A stretch of 64,000 nucleotides of DNA from Angiostrongylus vasorum (lineage: Eukaryota > Nematoda > Chromadorea > Rhabditida > Metastrongylidae). The notes beneath the pieces were generated by a model. It was not told where the DNA came from, did no database searches, and was given only the letters and a program-made list of their open reading frames with translations. Shown here piece by piece: positions 10,261 to 22,405 of the stretch. The stretch lies in the NCBI GenBank assembly GCA_018806985.1, contig JADANN010000430.1, forward strand, positions 1-64,000, read 5' to 3'. A program made the position numbers and the translations under genes. Within the stretch, counting starts at the first letter, position 1; every line of letters starts with the position of its first letter.

Positions 10261-11680
10261 GAGACAATAACACAAGAAATGGATAACAGGATAAGATGTG
10301 AGGGACTAACAGAAATACTCCAATAGGAAATAGGCGAACTGGAAGATGACTAATGATGCTGCTTGCTATCCTTCCGCAGTGGTGGGGGGTCAATGCAGTA
10401 AAGCTGAAATTTGCCAGTTAGTTCAATCAGAAAGGCTATCAAATGATTGTGCACTAAATGAGATTTACAGTTTACACAGGAAACCGCATCATGCGGTTTT
10501 CAAATAGCCGTTCCGACCTTTCTCCATTCGTTGTGCAATTCAAATGGCAATGGCAGAACGAGTTCGTCATACCACAGATAACAATAATGTGGAACAGTGT
10601 GGAAATAACATGAGAACGATATGATAGGTTTAACAACATAACACTTAGAACGAGTGAGTTCAAAAAAATTGGGCTTCGGCATCAATGGGTGCGTGACAAC
10701 TGGTGAACAGAATTGTGAGTGAGCAGGTGTCTCAGAATGTTAACGAGTGCAACAAAAAGACAACTTTTCAGATAGTTTACCCTCTTGAAGAGTATTCTAG
10801 AAAGAATATATGTTAGCATAACTTTTGGTCTGCCATCTTACCTAAGATTGTAATAGAAACGCATTCGACTAATGCTGTGGTGCTTTCTCCTATTTCTGAG
10901 CAGCTATGATTCGATTCGATTATCTACAGTCGTTCACTCTTCCGATGAGGGTGTTTGTAGTCGTGCCAGCTCAAATCTTCTCTAGTGGAGCACAGGTTGA
11001 ATTATTGACCCTCATTCTGAGAGTTCCTTTTATACAGCATGGTTGTTGATTGTCTGATTGTCCATTGATAACCATTCCACTCCTAGCAGTCTATTCGGTA
11101 ACAATCGGTAGCAACATTTACAGCACGACGTTAGTTGATTTCCACTGCTTTCACAGGCCGAGAGCAGAAGGATGAATACTTGAACTTGTGCGGGAAATAG
11201 CCACTTCACACGGCTAGGAAGCAGTAGCTATTCGCGATAGCTTTACTTGAAATGTCATGACCTCAAACAGTGAGCCCAGAAAGAATGAAGTCCTGTTCGT
11301 CTTATCCTTCATTTCAAACGAAATGAGCACTTCACTAAAGCGTTTTGGCTCCTGTACACAATGATTAAGTGTGTCCAATCCATTCATTCCTCCGGGGTTG
11401 AGAAGTTGCAGCCAAACTTGTATAGGAGGACAGCATCACTGACTTGATTCATCGGCAGACTTCCACAATTCACTGTATAGTCCAAATATGCATTCAGTAA
11501 ATTTTAACAATGCTTTTTTAAAACGAACGCATTGCGTCTTCAAGAATTTATTAACGCTTAACGCGGTGTCGTTTATCATGTAATAAAACTGTGTTTAAAA
11601 AGAATCGTTCATGTGAAATAAGCAGTACTGATTTAAATACCACTGGACGTTTTAAGACAGTAGCCAACTAGCTCATAACC
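10261..11680. other. Intergenic, nothing recognised
   Basis: No frame with family features, no repeat shared with the rest of the window, and no splice-flanked exon that I could defend. Confidence 0.4.
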
Positions 11681-11689
11681 TCCTGCGCG

Positions 11690-11960
11690 ACCGTCTATAG
11701 ACAATGTATGTATCTGATTTATCGTAAAGAGTGCGGGGATGAGTGCGTTGGCCAAACGGGTTGACCGCTATTCAGCCATATAGAAAAGCAACAAGTTGAG
11801 AAGCTCAATAGTGAAACAAAACTCCTCACTAGCGTGCAGAGGATATCGAAAACATCAGAAACTCTTGAAGCGTTCAGGAAAAAATTCCAAAAATCAGAAA
11901 ACGAATCGCAAGGAAGGAGTGCCCTGTAATCATGCCTGAGCTACCCCCTTACCTTGGGCT
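11690..11960 (+). pseudogene. GIY-YIG remnant of a Penelope-like element
   Basis: The plus strand around 11706 encodes MYLIYRKECGDECVGQTG followed by a stop, then traces of an ETLEAF block near 11860. This is the same domain as at 468-893 but more decayed. No reverse transcriptase is visible upstream. Confidence 0.55.
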
Positions 11961-12044
11961 GATTTTTTTGATCACCTATGTGAGCTTCAACGCAGATTGT
12001 TTTCAACAATAACTTGAAACCTTATAAAGAACAAAATAAAAGAC

Positions 12045-12260
12045 TCAACGATGCTGAGATATTTGCAAATCTTGGACCACGAGCCAGGTCGAACCACAAT
12101 TTCGCTTCCCGAGGGCGCGCGCACTACACACTGCGCCACTGAGGCCCTTGCTCTGCGTTTCTCTCAGCTATTTTTTCTACCTAACGCTGCTATCAGCAAT
12201 CACCCATCAGCAGGAGGATTGATCTCCAAAGCACAAGTCGCCATTGAACACAGTTAAGCC
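12045..12260 (-). repeat. SINE type B copy, tRNA-like head well preserved
   Basis: Read on the minus strand it has GTGGCGCAGTGTGTAGTGCG (A-box-like) and, further on, GTGGTTCGACCTGG (B-box-like), followed by TTTGCAAATATCTCAGCAT. It has the closest match to tRNA promoter boxes of all type B copies. Confidence 0.6.
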
Positions 12261-12329
12261 GAGGCTGTGGTCGAAATCACAATGTTAACTTTTTATTTGC
12301 TGCCTTTCGCGCCAATGTATGACGCGAAA

Positions 12330-12590
12330 TACAACCACAATGATGCTGATATTTGCAAAACTCCGGGCCGCAGGCGTCTGCAGTGGGGGAGCGACCACGT
12401 TATCACCCTTTCCGGCGACAAACGCGTTCACTACCCCACCATGCTGCTCCTTCGCTTCGCCTGTCTCTCAGCTAGTGCTGTCGATCAGTGCTATTAGCAA
12501 TCACCCGTCAACGGGAATGATCTGGGGGCCCAAATCGGCATTGAACCCAGTTAAGATGAGGCTTTAGTCGAAATCATAATGCTAACCTTT
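12330..12590 (-). repeat. SINE type B copy
   Basis: Same orientation as the copy at 12045 and directly behind it, making a tandem pair. Shares GATATTTGCAAAACTCCGGG and TATTAGCAATCACCCGTCA with other type B copies (plus-strand reading). Confidence 0.6.
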
Positions 12591-12624
12591 TACTTCCTAC
12601 TTACTATTATTTAATAACTATAAT

Positions 12625-12740
12625 TATAGTAGGCATAACATCGTTAGAGGTGAGTGAACTCATATCTGGCTTATACTCGAGCTGGCCTACCGATGTGTCG
12701 AGTCAGCCTTGCCATCCTCCTACACAGAATATTGATATAA
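12625..12740 (-). repeat. Diverged SINE type A fragment
   Basis: Resembles the 3-prime half of type A: TAGAGGTGAGTGAA, TCTGGC and GCTGGCCTACCGATGTGTCG. Head missing. Confidence 0.4.
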
Positions 12741-12909
12741 GGTGGCGAAGTATCGGAATAAAAAACGAGTTCGACATCTAGACACACCGTGACTTATATT
12801 TAGAGAGTGATTTATTTATCTGTTTCAAGATTAATTTCATTGAAGAACATTGGTCGTATAAGTGATTGGGATATTTCAGTTCACCATGATCCAGACCATG
12901 GGAGGCTTT

Positions 12910-13480
12910 CAAGGAAGGACTAATTTTCGTGCGACCACTTTAATCGGTTGGCCTTAGGCCCAGTCATGATACCATTTCTTTCTGTTGGCCATGGAACCAG
13001 TCATTGGAATAGTTTAGCCGGTTGGCCAATGGTCCAAGAAGAGCGGCAGCGATGCTGCTGCTAAGGCTACTTTGTTGCTGCTCGATCTACTGAGGATTTT
13101 CTATGTGCAGTTTTCTTGATCAAATAAAGTGTACACCAACAGATTAGGAGCAAAAGTAATCGGAAGTCCGGAAAACTAATTTCTTATGCATTCGATAATT
13201 TTTTTTCATTGTAACCACTGTAGATATCACTGTAACTCGTCCGCTTTGCAGTACACCATGTTTGAGATGTCTCAAAAATTTCCGGAACGAAAATGGGCTT
13301 TCATACACTACACTTTAATTCCTGGAATAACAACATTTGCCATTTCCATCCTAATACGATTGTTCAGGTTTGGAAGATATCGGTATGAATTAATACATAG
13401 AGGAGTTTCTATTAATAGTACTAGTTTTAATTGAACGACCGATGCTCTCGGGTAGTGCGAGACGAAATATGGATATTTTA
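12910..13480 (+). repeat. Dispersed repeat C, copy 1
   Basis: Shares with 30755-31260 the blocks TTGAGATGTCTCAAAAAT, CGATTGTTCAGGTTTGGA and AATACATAGAGGAGTTTCTA. About 500 bases long; class unknown; no coding content. Confidence 0.65.
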
Positions 13481-14950
13481 CTAACTGGCATGTAGCATAG
13501 CAATGTGCCCAAAGCAACATTTCGTACTTCCACTGGATTTCGTCGAACTGGTCTAAATAAAAGAGCTGCTCACTTGACGTCGTTTTCTTTCACTCAGATT
13601 GAAAAATCAGTCACTGATATGCAGGACATCTCGTCCTATTTTTTCCATGCTGGCAGATCTGTCATTTGGTGAGAAAGCTGATTTTTCGATGAGGACAATT
13701 TCTCAACCACCACACTAGGTAAAGAATTTAGAGCGTTATAAATTTATAAATGGGAAACTTTTCCGTAGTACCAATGACATACGTGCTTTTCAGACTATGC
13801 CTTGTCAAATTTAAATGTGCTTGCTAACTTTCGAACGATTACAAATAGTGTACGGGAAAACACTATCCTGTCCTCCGACAAGAAATCCCGCTCTCTCATT
13901 TTCTTCCATTTTCAAGATGTGACACTTCAGACGATAAAGTGGTTGAAATATTTACCATGACCTCCAGTAAATCAGAAAGATCAGTAATTTTATCGAAGTA
14001 AAACAACACAGTTTTATCCTGTGAGCAAAGATTTGCATATTCAAGGGCTTTTCAGCGAAATTATAAATTTTGCTACAAACTGCTCTTTTTGTGCCATATT
14101 TCCTTCCCCGCCGGTCTTTTCGATTGTTATCGTAATGTCAGATCTCAAACCTGGGTAGGAGAACCGTTTATGCAACAACATTAACACAATAATAACGAAG
14201 TGGAGATGGCAATGAGCACTAACAATAGTGAAATACCCTGTACGGTAGTATTATAGCGATATGATAGAGGAATAATGGTGCTACGCATTGTTGGCCAAGG
14301 AGTATTGTCACCTGGAAGTGGGATATGATGTTGTTATACATCCATAGATCAATATCGGATCTGTTTATGAGCGGAGCAGCCCATAAGATGGCTCCACCTT
14401 TCTGAGAATCATTAAGTAGGCAGCTAGAGTGCAATGATCAAAAAAGAAAAGATGTAGACATAACAAGCAGATGATTAGTATGCTTGGCCGAGATGATAAG
14501 GTGTAAAATATACTTCGGAACAGGGGGCATAGTCACCAAGTGCAATTTGTGACAGCTGTTGATCGAAGGATCGGAAAAGTCGTAGGTGTAGCTAGATAGG
14601 TTCGGGTTGATGCTCATTGCATTCAGGGGAATAGTTGTTATGTTTATAATGAGCCATTTTTTTTCCATCGCGTGACTTGTGTGCAGGTAGACATCGTCGC
14701 CTAAACGCTTTTATTACCGACCTTCTTTTCATCTTCCTCGGCACAAGAGCTTTGCTTAGTATTCACTAAACTTTCTCTGGAAAATAAGGAAACAAATAAA
14801 CTTATTTACTTTAAGGTCACCTTATCTACACTGCGAAATGCAGCATCTTTTGTACTTGTTCCGTTTTCCGTACATTTGCCATTTACGAAAGTCTTCGAAC
14901 ACTTCGCGTGTTGTTTCGACTGTTGATTGAGATTCCCATCTTCTTTGCAA
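13481..14950. other. Intergenic, nothing recognised
   Basis: Only short frames without family features. No match to the other repeats was noticed. Confidence 0.4.
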
Positions 14951-15649
14951 ATGTCGTTATCTTGGAGACAGCAGAGCTAAGGCGTTCGCATGTGGATTGG
15001 AGGAGAATATCGGCGAGGATTCGAACCAGCACATTGCATGCTGATGTATTAAGCGGAGAGGAGTTTTAGCCTGCATAGTCTATTCCATGCCTTCGAATTC
15101 CAATTCAATGTGCCGGCACTAGGTACGAGCACCAAACGCCTTCCAAACCATCTGCATAAACAGAGGATAAAAATTGTTAAAACAAGTGATAACCCGCAAC
15201 AGCTTCAGCGCAGAAACTAAGGAAACCAAACCAACCGCAAACAACACTAAATAGAACTACCTGGCTCCCCTGCCCTTTGCTCCCTTTTTTTTTCTTCAAA
15301 AACCGAGCCAACGACGTTAATTTGTATCCATCGCATCTACTGGAAGATGTTCTTGTTAGAATTTTTCACCATCTTACTAAAAACAATAATAAAATGCGAA
15401 GAGTCTATCACGAAAATGTATTAGACATGATGTGAAATAAGCATCATCTTAGGACATGTGGTCGAATAGAGACATGGGGCTTAGGGTTAGGGGTTAGACG
15501 AGTCGCGGTTCGGAGCAAACACGGATGCGACAGCAGAGAAGGCACCTAAACAAATGACCATTATGTTTGCCATAACTATATAGAAGTAGAATTTCTTTCA
15601 TAACAAAAACTAAATAAATGTGAAGATATGCAAATAAACACAACTGTAA

Positions 15650-15880
15650 CTTATTATTTACTACCTACTCTTTTTTAATCGCAGGGTAAATTGCAAAATG
15701 TAACTTCAATGACGCTAAGATATGTGCAAAACTCCTCTGAGAGACAAGCGAAACGAACGACCCGCACGGTGTGGTGATGAACGCGTTACTGCCCGGAAAG
15801 GACAATAACGCGTTCGTTCCCCACCGCAGACACTTGCGGTCCGAGTTTTGCAAATATCTCACCATCATTGAAGTGATATG
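15650..15880 (+). repeat. SINE type B copy, only in unit 1
   Basis: Contains CCCGCACGGTGTGGTGATGA, CGCGTTCGTTCCCC and TTTTGCAAATATCTCACCAT. Missing from the homologous place in unit 2 (about 20.4 kb), so it was inserted after the duplication or lost from unit 2. Confidence 0.65.
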
Positions 15881-15918
15881 CAGATATTTTTTGATGAAGG
15901 GAGATTATATGGATCACA

Positions 15919-16110
15919 ATGAATCCAGACGATCAAGATCGATCACGAAGTGCACGTTTCACAGTTGAGACAATCGATAGCTTCTCAACAGAAGACGTGG
16001 CCACACCTCCACATCTGTCTAGAACATCGGGGAGGTCAGTCGCTTCTGCTTCTAGACTGACACTATTCACGCGTACAACCATACAGGACTCCTTATTTCC
16101 GCGAGTTACA
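15919..16110 (+). other. Ser/Arg-rich frame conserved in both duplicated units
   Basis: A frame beginning MNPDDQDRSRSARFTVET and continuing SGRSVASASRLTLFT is matched in unit 2 at 20450-20640. Base differences fall in all codon positions, so there is no clear sign of selection on protein. The function is unknown; it may be an old exon or just part of the duplicated DNA. Confidence 0.3.
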
Positions 16111-16138
16111 CCTGTTACTCACTTTTTTTACTATACTT

Positions 16139-16330
16139 TTTATATTTATGGTGGCAAGTCTCCCTCTGATCCACAGGGGCTGCGACTATTTGTGGTGGTG
16201 AAGACATGGGGTAGACTTTGGCCAGGCTGACCTATGGATTCCACGGAACCACAGTGGCTTAACCAGCAAATCGCCGAAAAGTGGTGGTCATGCTGGCGCC
16301 CGCACAACCAATTTGTACGGGCCGTTCAAG
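16139..16330 (-). repeat. Repeat D fragment, only in unit 1
   Basis: Contains GGCAAGTCTCCCTCTGATCC and GTTCAAGTATCAAGTAAGTA, the reverse of the ACTTGATACTTGA end seen in other repeat D copies. Absent from unit 2. Confidence 0.65.
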
Positions 16331-16419
16331 TATCAAGTAAGTATACTTTTTTCTGTTTACTATACTTTATGTACTTGGCATATATATTTAAAATATATAT
16401 ACTGCATGTTTTATATAAA

Positions 16420-16675
16420 AGAAAGCTCTCGGCGTTGATCAATCTCTAAGGGATTCGTCATGCATTTGATTTCATTAAGAATCGTTGGAGGTGATTGAAT
16501 ACAAATCTGGCCTTTACAATGATTTGCGGTGGCCTACCGATGTATCGCACCAGTGCCTGGTACCAATTTGCCGACCCCGGAGGGATGAATGGTTTGGCGA
16601 GGCTGGGGCGCAGGGGATCCATCCCACGTGTAATGCAGGGCGCCTCCTGCCACTGCGCTACACGCGCCTGTGTTT
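16420..16675 (-). repeat. SINE type A copy
   Basis: Minus-strand head with GTGTAGCGCAGTGG (A-box-like) and the tail GCATTGATCAACGCCGAGAG-like block at 16420. Present in both duplicated units. Confidence 0.75.
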
Positions 16676-16734
16676 TATATAAATACCATGTATTCGAAAT
16701 ATTTTTTTAAAAAACTCGTCTATCACATCTATCG

Positions 16735-17072
16735 CGCAGATGCCGACAGTTCTCGCATTCGATCCATTTGCTGGTATCCATCATCGACGAAAGTCTTCCA
16801 ACTTTTTATGTTTGGCTTCAGCTGCTGCTTGAGAATTTCTTTCCATCGTGGACGTCGTTTAATGTTGGCCGAGTCGATTCTCAGTGAACCTCTGAGATAA
16901 CCACCCTAGAGCATTCCTACTTAAATTCCAAAGCGTAAACTTTTCTCAAACAAGACCGCTACCAATTTTCCGACGCTGGAAAGACTAGAGGTTTGGTGAG
17001 CCCGGTGCGAGATCGAGCCAGAACAATGCTGGCAATGAACGGTATCACAGCCACTGTGCCACCCGCACCATA
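16735..17072 (-). repeat. SINE type A2 copy
   Basis: Minus-strand head GGTGCGGGTGGCACAGTGG, B-box-like GGCTCGATCTCGC, then the central block AATTGGTAGCGGTCTTGTTTG. The tail differs from type A: it has AAACGACGTCCACGATGG and CTCAAGCAGCAGCTGAAGCC. Also in unit 2. Confidence 0.7.
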
Positions 17073-17235
17073 TTCGCAGTATCTTACATATTTACCACAG
17101 TTTATATCCACCCAACTATCCCACCGCGGTGAAAGGTTACGTGCTTTTCAAAGGACAAACGACAGTGTGTAAACCTAGACCAAAGAAGATACTTTTTTCC
17201 TCTAAATGATGCTTTTTTTTTGTTTCACACCAGAA

Positions 17236-17469
17236 TCATGTCGAAGCGCCTAATGATCTTGAAAAGTAAGGGACATACGCTTTAAAGTGCATAACATAGC
17301 CGACTTTTTGTGATATTTTGGTCATGATGAACCAATGAACGACGAAAACTGTTGTTGTGGGGACTAACATTGATTCAGGCGACTGAATTTGAAAATCGAG
17401 TAAGGCAGAATTTGATTTGTTGGGTTGAGAATGTAAAGCGATCTCTTCATGCCCCTTATCAGTTGCCAA
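17236..17469 (-). other. Frame with a membrane-like segment, conserved in both units
   Basis: Minus-strand frame of 77 codons starting MATDKGHEEIALHSQPNKSN, with a hydrophobic run MLVPTTTVFVVHWFIMTKIS. Unit 2 has the counterpart at 21883-21665 with clear residue identity. It could be a duplicated exon encoding a membrane protein or non-coding DNA that happens to stay open. No family is recognised. Confidence 0.3.
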
Positions 17470-17730
17470 AATTACCTAATCTACCCTCGTCAAAGACTCA
17501 CCTACTTATGGACATTCGACGGCAAGACATAATCCCAAATAACTGCTTACCTTTCGACTTTTTGGATTGTGAAAGTACTGGATAGAGATTGCAACAGAGC
17601 GATAGTTACAACGCCTTTGATATCACAGAAATTGGAGTATGATGGATGACTTAGAAGCGTATACTTGTTGAAGATAGAGCATATTACTCAACAGGCTAGT
17701 ATATTCATCATGCCTAGTCTCTTTTTAAGC

Positions 17731-18000
17731 GCGCGTGTGGCGCAGTGGCCGGAGGCACCCTCAACACGCACGTGGAATCGATCCCCGCGCCCATGGCCCG
17801 TCAAGCCTTTCATCCCTTCGGGGTCAGAGAATTGGCACCAGACTTGCTTAGGAGGATAGCAGCACTGGCTCGATACATCGGTAGGCCACCGCGAGTCATT
17901 GTAAAGGCCAGATATGCATTCAATAACCGCCAAACCGTGCTTAGTGAAGTCGATTGCATAGCGCATCACTAAGGGATTGATCAACGCTAGGAACTTCATC
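17731..18000 (+). repeat. SINE type A copy
   Basis: Head GCGCGTGTGGCGCAGTGGCC, B-box-like GGAATCGATCCCCGC, central block GAATTGGCACCAGACTTGCT, tail AGGGATTGATCAACGC. Shared with unit 2 (22136-22405). Confidence 0.8.
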
Positions 18001-18339
18001 TTTTTTTCTGGTCTTTTTTAAATTAGTGGCAAAGTGCAGTTTCTGAAGATGAACAGCTAAAAATCGATGAATACTTGTGAGGAATTTTTAAGTTGGCAGG
18101 TACCGAAATTCGCTTCATTACATTGAAGGAACATTGCTTAAAATGTTGGGCAAAATTTTTAAAACACAATACAGAATTTCCATCTCAATCCATCAATGGT
18201 TAGGAGGCAAGGCAGTAGATTTATTGCCCAGAGATTTCCCTTGAAATTGAGAGATAGCCGTGCTATAACTGTTCCCCCGTCGTCACCATAAGCAGTCAAA
18301 GACCTTTATGAGTCAGAGGAATTTACCTACTTGCAAGTA

Positions 18340-18450
18340 ACCTCAATAATACTGAGATATTTGCAAAACTCCAGACCCCAGGTGTCTGCGGTGGTGAACG
18401 AACGCGTTGTTCTCCTTTCCGGGGAGTAACGCCTTCACCACCACAATCAG
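18340..18450 (-). repeat. SINE type B fragment
   Basis: Contains TACTGAGATATTTGCAAAAC, GTGTCTGCGGTGGTGAACGA and CACCACCA; only the head half remains. Confidence 0.55.
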
Positions 18451-19560
18451 AACCCATAGAAGAAAATTTGACGAAAATTCGTTTTTGACATGTAGAAGTG
18501 CAAATCTCAAAATTGGTAGAAAGGTTTAAATTATGACAAAATATAAAAACTTTTGTAAAAAAGAGCTTTTCAATAATATATGATATTGCGAGCAATAAAG
18601 AATATTTTATTAGCAAAAAAACATATTGAAACAGTTAATATTTTAAGACGCCCATTTATTTCTGACCAACCAATACATTTAGTGCGGTTCATCAGACCGT
18701 TTCGGTATGCACATTTGGTTTCTGTGCACTGCAGTTTTCCAGCATAGAAATTAGCTGAGTTTAAATAAAATTGCCTAATCAGAGAGAAATTTTTTCCAGA
18801 GCTTGTGACCGATCTAGGCATGAATTGAGTTAAGGATTCACGAAAGATTGCTCCATATTCCGAGCACGAACTCTGTTATGGACCACTCGAGTCGATTGAA
18901 AGTCGGTAACCACGGCATTTTCTTCGCCTTGTTATTCCTCATCTAGGCCTGATCTAGGTTTTACGGAAAACTTGCTTAGCTTTTTTGATATCCAAACAAA
19001 ATCGTTTTCCCAAATACTTCGTCAAAGTCACGTAGATTTCACCTCAACGAGTTCTGAGGTTCCTTCTTGGCTTCCCTGATTAACGTTGAACGTTGTCATC
19101 TGACGCAAGCCTAAATTACACCTTATAAGCTTCCGTTTGGTCGGTCTTGCTTAAGTCCTTGATGTTATTCTTTTTAATTCGATGTGTTCAGAAGTTGGCG
19201 TTTGAGTAAACGTAGAAAGCAGAGTCATTGATAGGTACCTTTTTCACCTATCACAACTGAACTGCCAGTGTATCAAGTTGAAAAACAGATGAAAAAAGAA
19301 GCTTCCTCAGCAGGTCCATGATTTCAGTATATTGCAAGATCGCTTATAATTCGATAAAGGATAGGAAATAAAGCGTAGGGCGTCGTTAAATCCCTAAGGA
19401 AGGAACCCTATGTTCTACTTCATAAGGCATCGTTAGAAGGGGTTGAATTCTTATCTGAGTAGTAATTTTTGTCGCTTAATATGCATCAGTTCAATTCTCC
19501 TGTCTTTGTAGACTAGTCTGGTGCACCAGTCTGTAGTCTGGAGGTCTTGCTGAATTTCAT
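18451..19560. other. Spacer between duplicated units, nothing recognised
   Basis: No gene-like frame and no repeat shared with the rest of the window. Confidence 0.4.
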
Positions 19561-20059
19561 TCTCATGCAATCATGGATACAGATGAGCTAAGGCGTTCGC
19601 AAGTGGATTGGAGAAGAATGTTGGGTTTCAAACCTTCTGCATAAACATAGGATAAAAAATAGTTACATCAAGTGATTATCCTGTGCAACAGCTTCAGCGC
19701 GGAAGGTAAGGAAACCAATACCAAGCGAAAGAAAAAAACACAAAAATCAAACCACCTCGTTCTCGTTTTTTCTGCTCCTGCTTTTTCTTTAACAACCGAG
19801 CCGACGACGTTGATATGTATGTATCCATTGCATCTACTGGAAGATGTTCTGTTCAGAATTTTCCACTATCTTGCTAAAAATAATAACAAAATACGACGAG
19901 TATGTCAAGGAAATAGATCGGATGTGATGTGAAATAAGTATCATCCTAGCACATATGGTCGAGTACAGATACGCGGCCTAGGATTAGGGGGTTAAATGGG
20001 TCACCGTCCGGACCAAATATCGATTCAACAGCAGAGTAAACAAATAAAAAAAAGCGATA

Positions 20060-20325
20060 AAGCTCTCAGCGTTGATCAATCGCTGAGGTATGCGCCATGC
20101 ACTTGACTTCATTAAGCATTGTTTGGAGATGGTTGAATGCATACTGGCCTCTACAATGAGTCGCGGTGGCCGATCCGATGTATCGATCCAGTGCTGCTAT
20201 CTTTCTGACAAGTCTGTTACCAATTTGACGGCCCTGGAGGGATGAAAGGCTTGCTGGGCCATGGGCTCGGGGACTGATTCGACGTGTGTGTTGCAGGGCG
20301 CCTCCAACCACTTCGCCACGAGCAG
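20060..20325 (-). repeat. SINE type A copy, only in unit 2
   Basis: Starts with AAGCTCTCAGCGTTGATCAA (plus-strand reading of the tail) and ends at the minus-strand head near 20325. The corresponding site in unit 1 (about 15.55 kb) is empty, giving a pre-insertion sequence for comparison. Confidence 0.7.
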
Positions 20326-20449
20326 ACAAACACCACAGCAAATTATTACCATTATTTTGACCATAATTATATAGGAGTAAGAAATAGAAATCATAAGAAG
20401 AAGTAATGCTAAGAGACTCAAATATTTTTTGATAAAGGGGATTATATGG

Positions 20450-20640
20450 AACCCAATGAATCTAGACGATCAAGATCGATCACGAAGTGCACGGGTCACA
20501 GCTGAAACGAGCGGTAGCTTCGCTGCAGAAGACGTGGCCACACCTCTACATCTGTGTAGAGCGTCGGGGAGGTCAGTCGCATCCGCTTCTAGACTGACAC
20601 TATTCACGTGTACGATGATCCATACAGGGTCCGCTCATTT
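20450..20640 (+). other. Ser/Arg-rich frame, unit 2 counterpart
   Basis: Reads MNLDDQDRSRSARVTAETSG and SGRSVASASRLTLFT; matches the unit 1 frame at 15919. See that entry. Confidence 0.3.
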
Positions 20641-20749
20641 CCGCGCGTTACACCCATTATTCATTTTTTTTACTATACCTTTTATGTTTGCTAAATTTTA
20701 TGTACATGACGTATATATTTAAAATATATATACTGCATGTTTTATATAA

Positions 20750-21005
20750 AGGAAAGCTTTTGGCGTTGATCAATCTTTGAGGGATTCGCCATGCATTCGA
20801 CATCATTAAGCACCGTTGGAAGTTATTGAATACAAATCTGGCCTATACAATGACTTGTGGCGGTCTACCGATGTATCGAACCAGTGCCTGGTGCCAATTT
20901 ACCGATCTCGGTGGGATGAAACGCTTGGTGAGCCTAACGAGCGGGGATCGATCCCATGTATATTGGATGGCGCCTCTTACCACTGCCACCACACGAACTC
21001 ATGTT
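20750..21005 (-). repeat. SINE type A copy
   Basis: Same position in the duplicated unit as the copy at 16420-16675. Contains CCTGGTGCCAATTTACCGAT (plus-strand reading of the central block). Confidence 0.7.
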
Positions 21006-21059
21006 TTATATATTTCCTATATATTCACAGTATTCTTTTAAACGATTCGCCTTTCACCC

Positions 21060-21410
21060 TTTCACATCTATTGTGCAAATCCTAACAGTTCTCGCATTCG
21101 ATTTCTTTCCTCGTATCCATCATCCACGAAGGTCTTCCAACTTTTCACGTTTGGCTTCAGCTGCTGCTTAAAGATTTTCCCTCAGCCGTTAATGTCGTTG
21201 AATGCCGGTCGAGTTGACTGTAAATGAAGCCCCGCGATAGCTTCCCTAGAGCATTCCCACTTAGGTTGCAGAGAGCAAACTTTTCTGAGATAACTCCGGT
21301 ACCAATTTCACGATGCTGGAAAGATGAGAGGCTTGGTGAGATCGGAGCGAGGTGGAACCAAAACGACGCTGATGATAACCGGCGTCACAACCACCCACAT
21401 TCACAGTATT
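21060..21410 (-). repeat. SINE type A2 copy
   Basis: Counterpart of 16735-17072. Contains CCGGTACCAATTTCACGATG and TTGGCTTCAGCTGCTGCTTA on the plus strand. Confidence 0.65.
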
Positions 21411-21429
21411 TCACACACTTACTTAGTTG

Positions 21430-21500
21430 GATACTTGAACTCGACACCCAGGCACACCTCCTAGCCACGATGAGGCCGTAAACCGTTAGGAGGTTTCACG
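21430..21500 (+). repeat. Repeat D end fragment
   Basis: GATACTTGAACTCGACACCC followed by CACCTCCTAGCCACGATGAG and a GGAGGTTT hairpin partner. Only the terminal hairpin region is present. Confidence 0.5.
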
Positions 21501-21664
21501 TACTTGCTGCATTTTATATCCACCCAACTAGCCAACGACACTGAAACGTTACATGCTTTTCAAAGCCACGTAATAAACGATGGTGTTTATGTCTAGACCA
21601 AAAGAGCTGCTTTTTCTCCCCAAATGACGCTTTTTTGTTCCACATTGGAATCTTGTTGAAACGC

Positions 21665-21883
21665 TTAGTGATCTTTAAAAGTATATGACATACGCCTTAA
21701 AGCACAAAACACAGACGATTTTTGTGACATTTTGGTCGTAATGAACCAAAGAATGACGAGAACTACTGTTGTAGGGACAAACATTGATTCACGCGACTGA
21801 ATCTGAAGATCGAGTGAGGCAGAATTTGATTTGTGGGGCTGAGATTGTAAAGCGATGTCTTCAGGTCTCATGCCAGTTGCCAA
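21665..21883 (-). other. Membrane-like frame, unit 2 counterpart
   Basis: Reads MATGMRPEDIALQSQPHKSN and a hydrophobic run MFVPTTVVLVILWFITTKMS. Counterpart of 17469-17236. Confidence 0.3.
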
Positions 21884-22135
21884 AATTACCTAACCTATCC
21901 TCGTCAAAGAAAGGAAAAACTCATGGCCTTTCGACAGCACGACATAATCCCAATTTACTGCTTTCTTTTCAACTTCTTAGATTGTGAAAGTACTGTTTAG
22001 AGATTGTAACAGTGGGAACAATAAACACACTTTTAATATTACAGAAAATGGAATATGATGGATGGCTAAGAGGCGTATTCCTACTGAAGATGAAACATAT
22101 TACTCAACAGGCTAGTATATTCATTATTTGCAGTA

Positions 22136-22405
22136 TATTCGTGTGTCGCAGTGGTCGGAGACACCGTGAAATACACATGAGATCGATTTCCGCGCCTCTG
22201 GCCCACCAAGGCTTCCATCCCTCCGGGGCGGCAAATTGGTACAAGACATGTCTGGGAAAATAGCAGCACTGGCTGGATACATCGGTGGGTCACCGCGAGT
22301 AATTGTAATGGCCAGATATGCATTCAGTCACCTTCAAACCACCCTTAATGAAGTCGAATGCGTGGAGCATCTTTAAGGGATTGATCAAAGCTGAGAGCTT
22401 TATCT
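22136..22405 (+). repeat. SINE type A copy
   Basis: Counterpart of 17731-18000, with AAATTGGTACAAGACATGTC as the central block and AAGGGATTGATCAAAGC at the tail. Confidence 0.7.

Larger units (their letters stand above)
14960..18310. repeat. Duplicated segment, unit 1
   Basis: Collinear with 19565-22760. Shared landmarks in order: AGCTAAGGCGTTCGCA, CTGCATAAACA, CATCTACTGGAAGATGTTCT, TCAAGATCGATCACGAAGTG, a type A SINE, a type A2 SINE, a minus-strand frame with a membrane segment, a plus-strand type A SINE, and TAAAAATCG with following sequence. Unit 1 alone carries a type B SINE (15650-15880) and a repeat D fragment (16139-16330). Confidence 0.8.

Noticed and set aside
15478..15500. TTAGGGTTAGGGGTTAG resembling telomeric repeats
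   Set aside because: Only two or three imperfect units; nematode telomeres use TTAGGC, and unit 2 has a degenerate, non-repetitive counterpart at about 19980.
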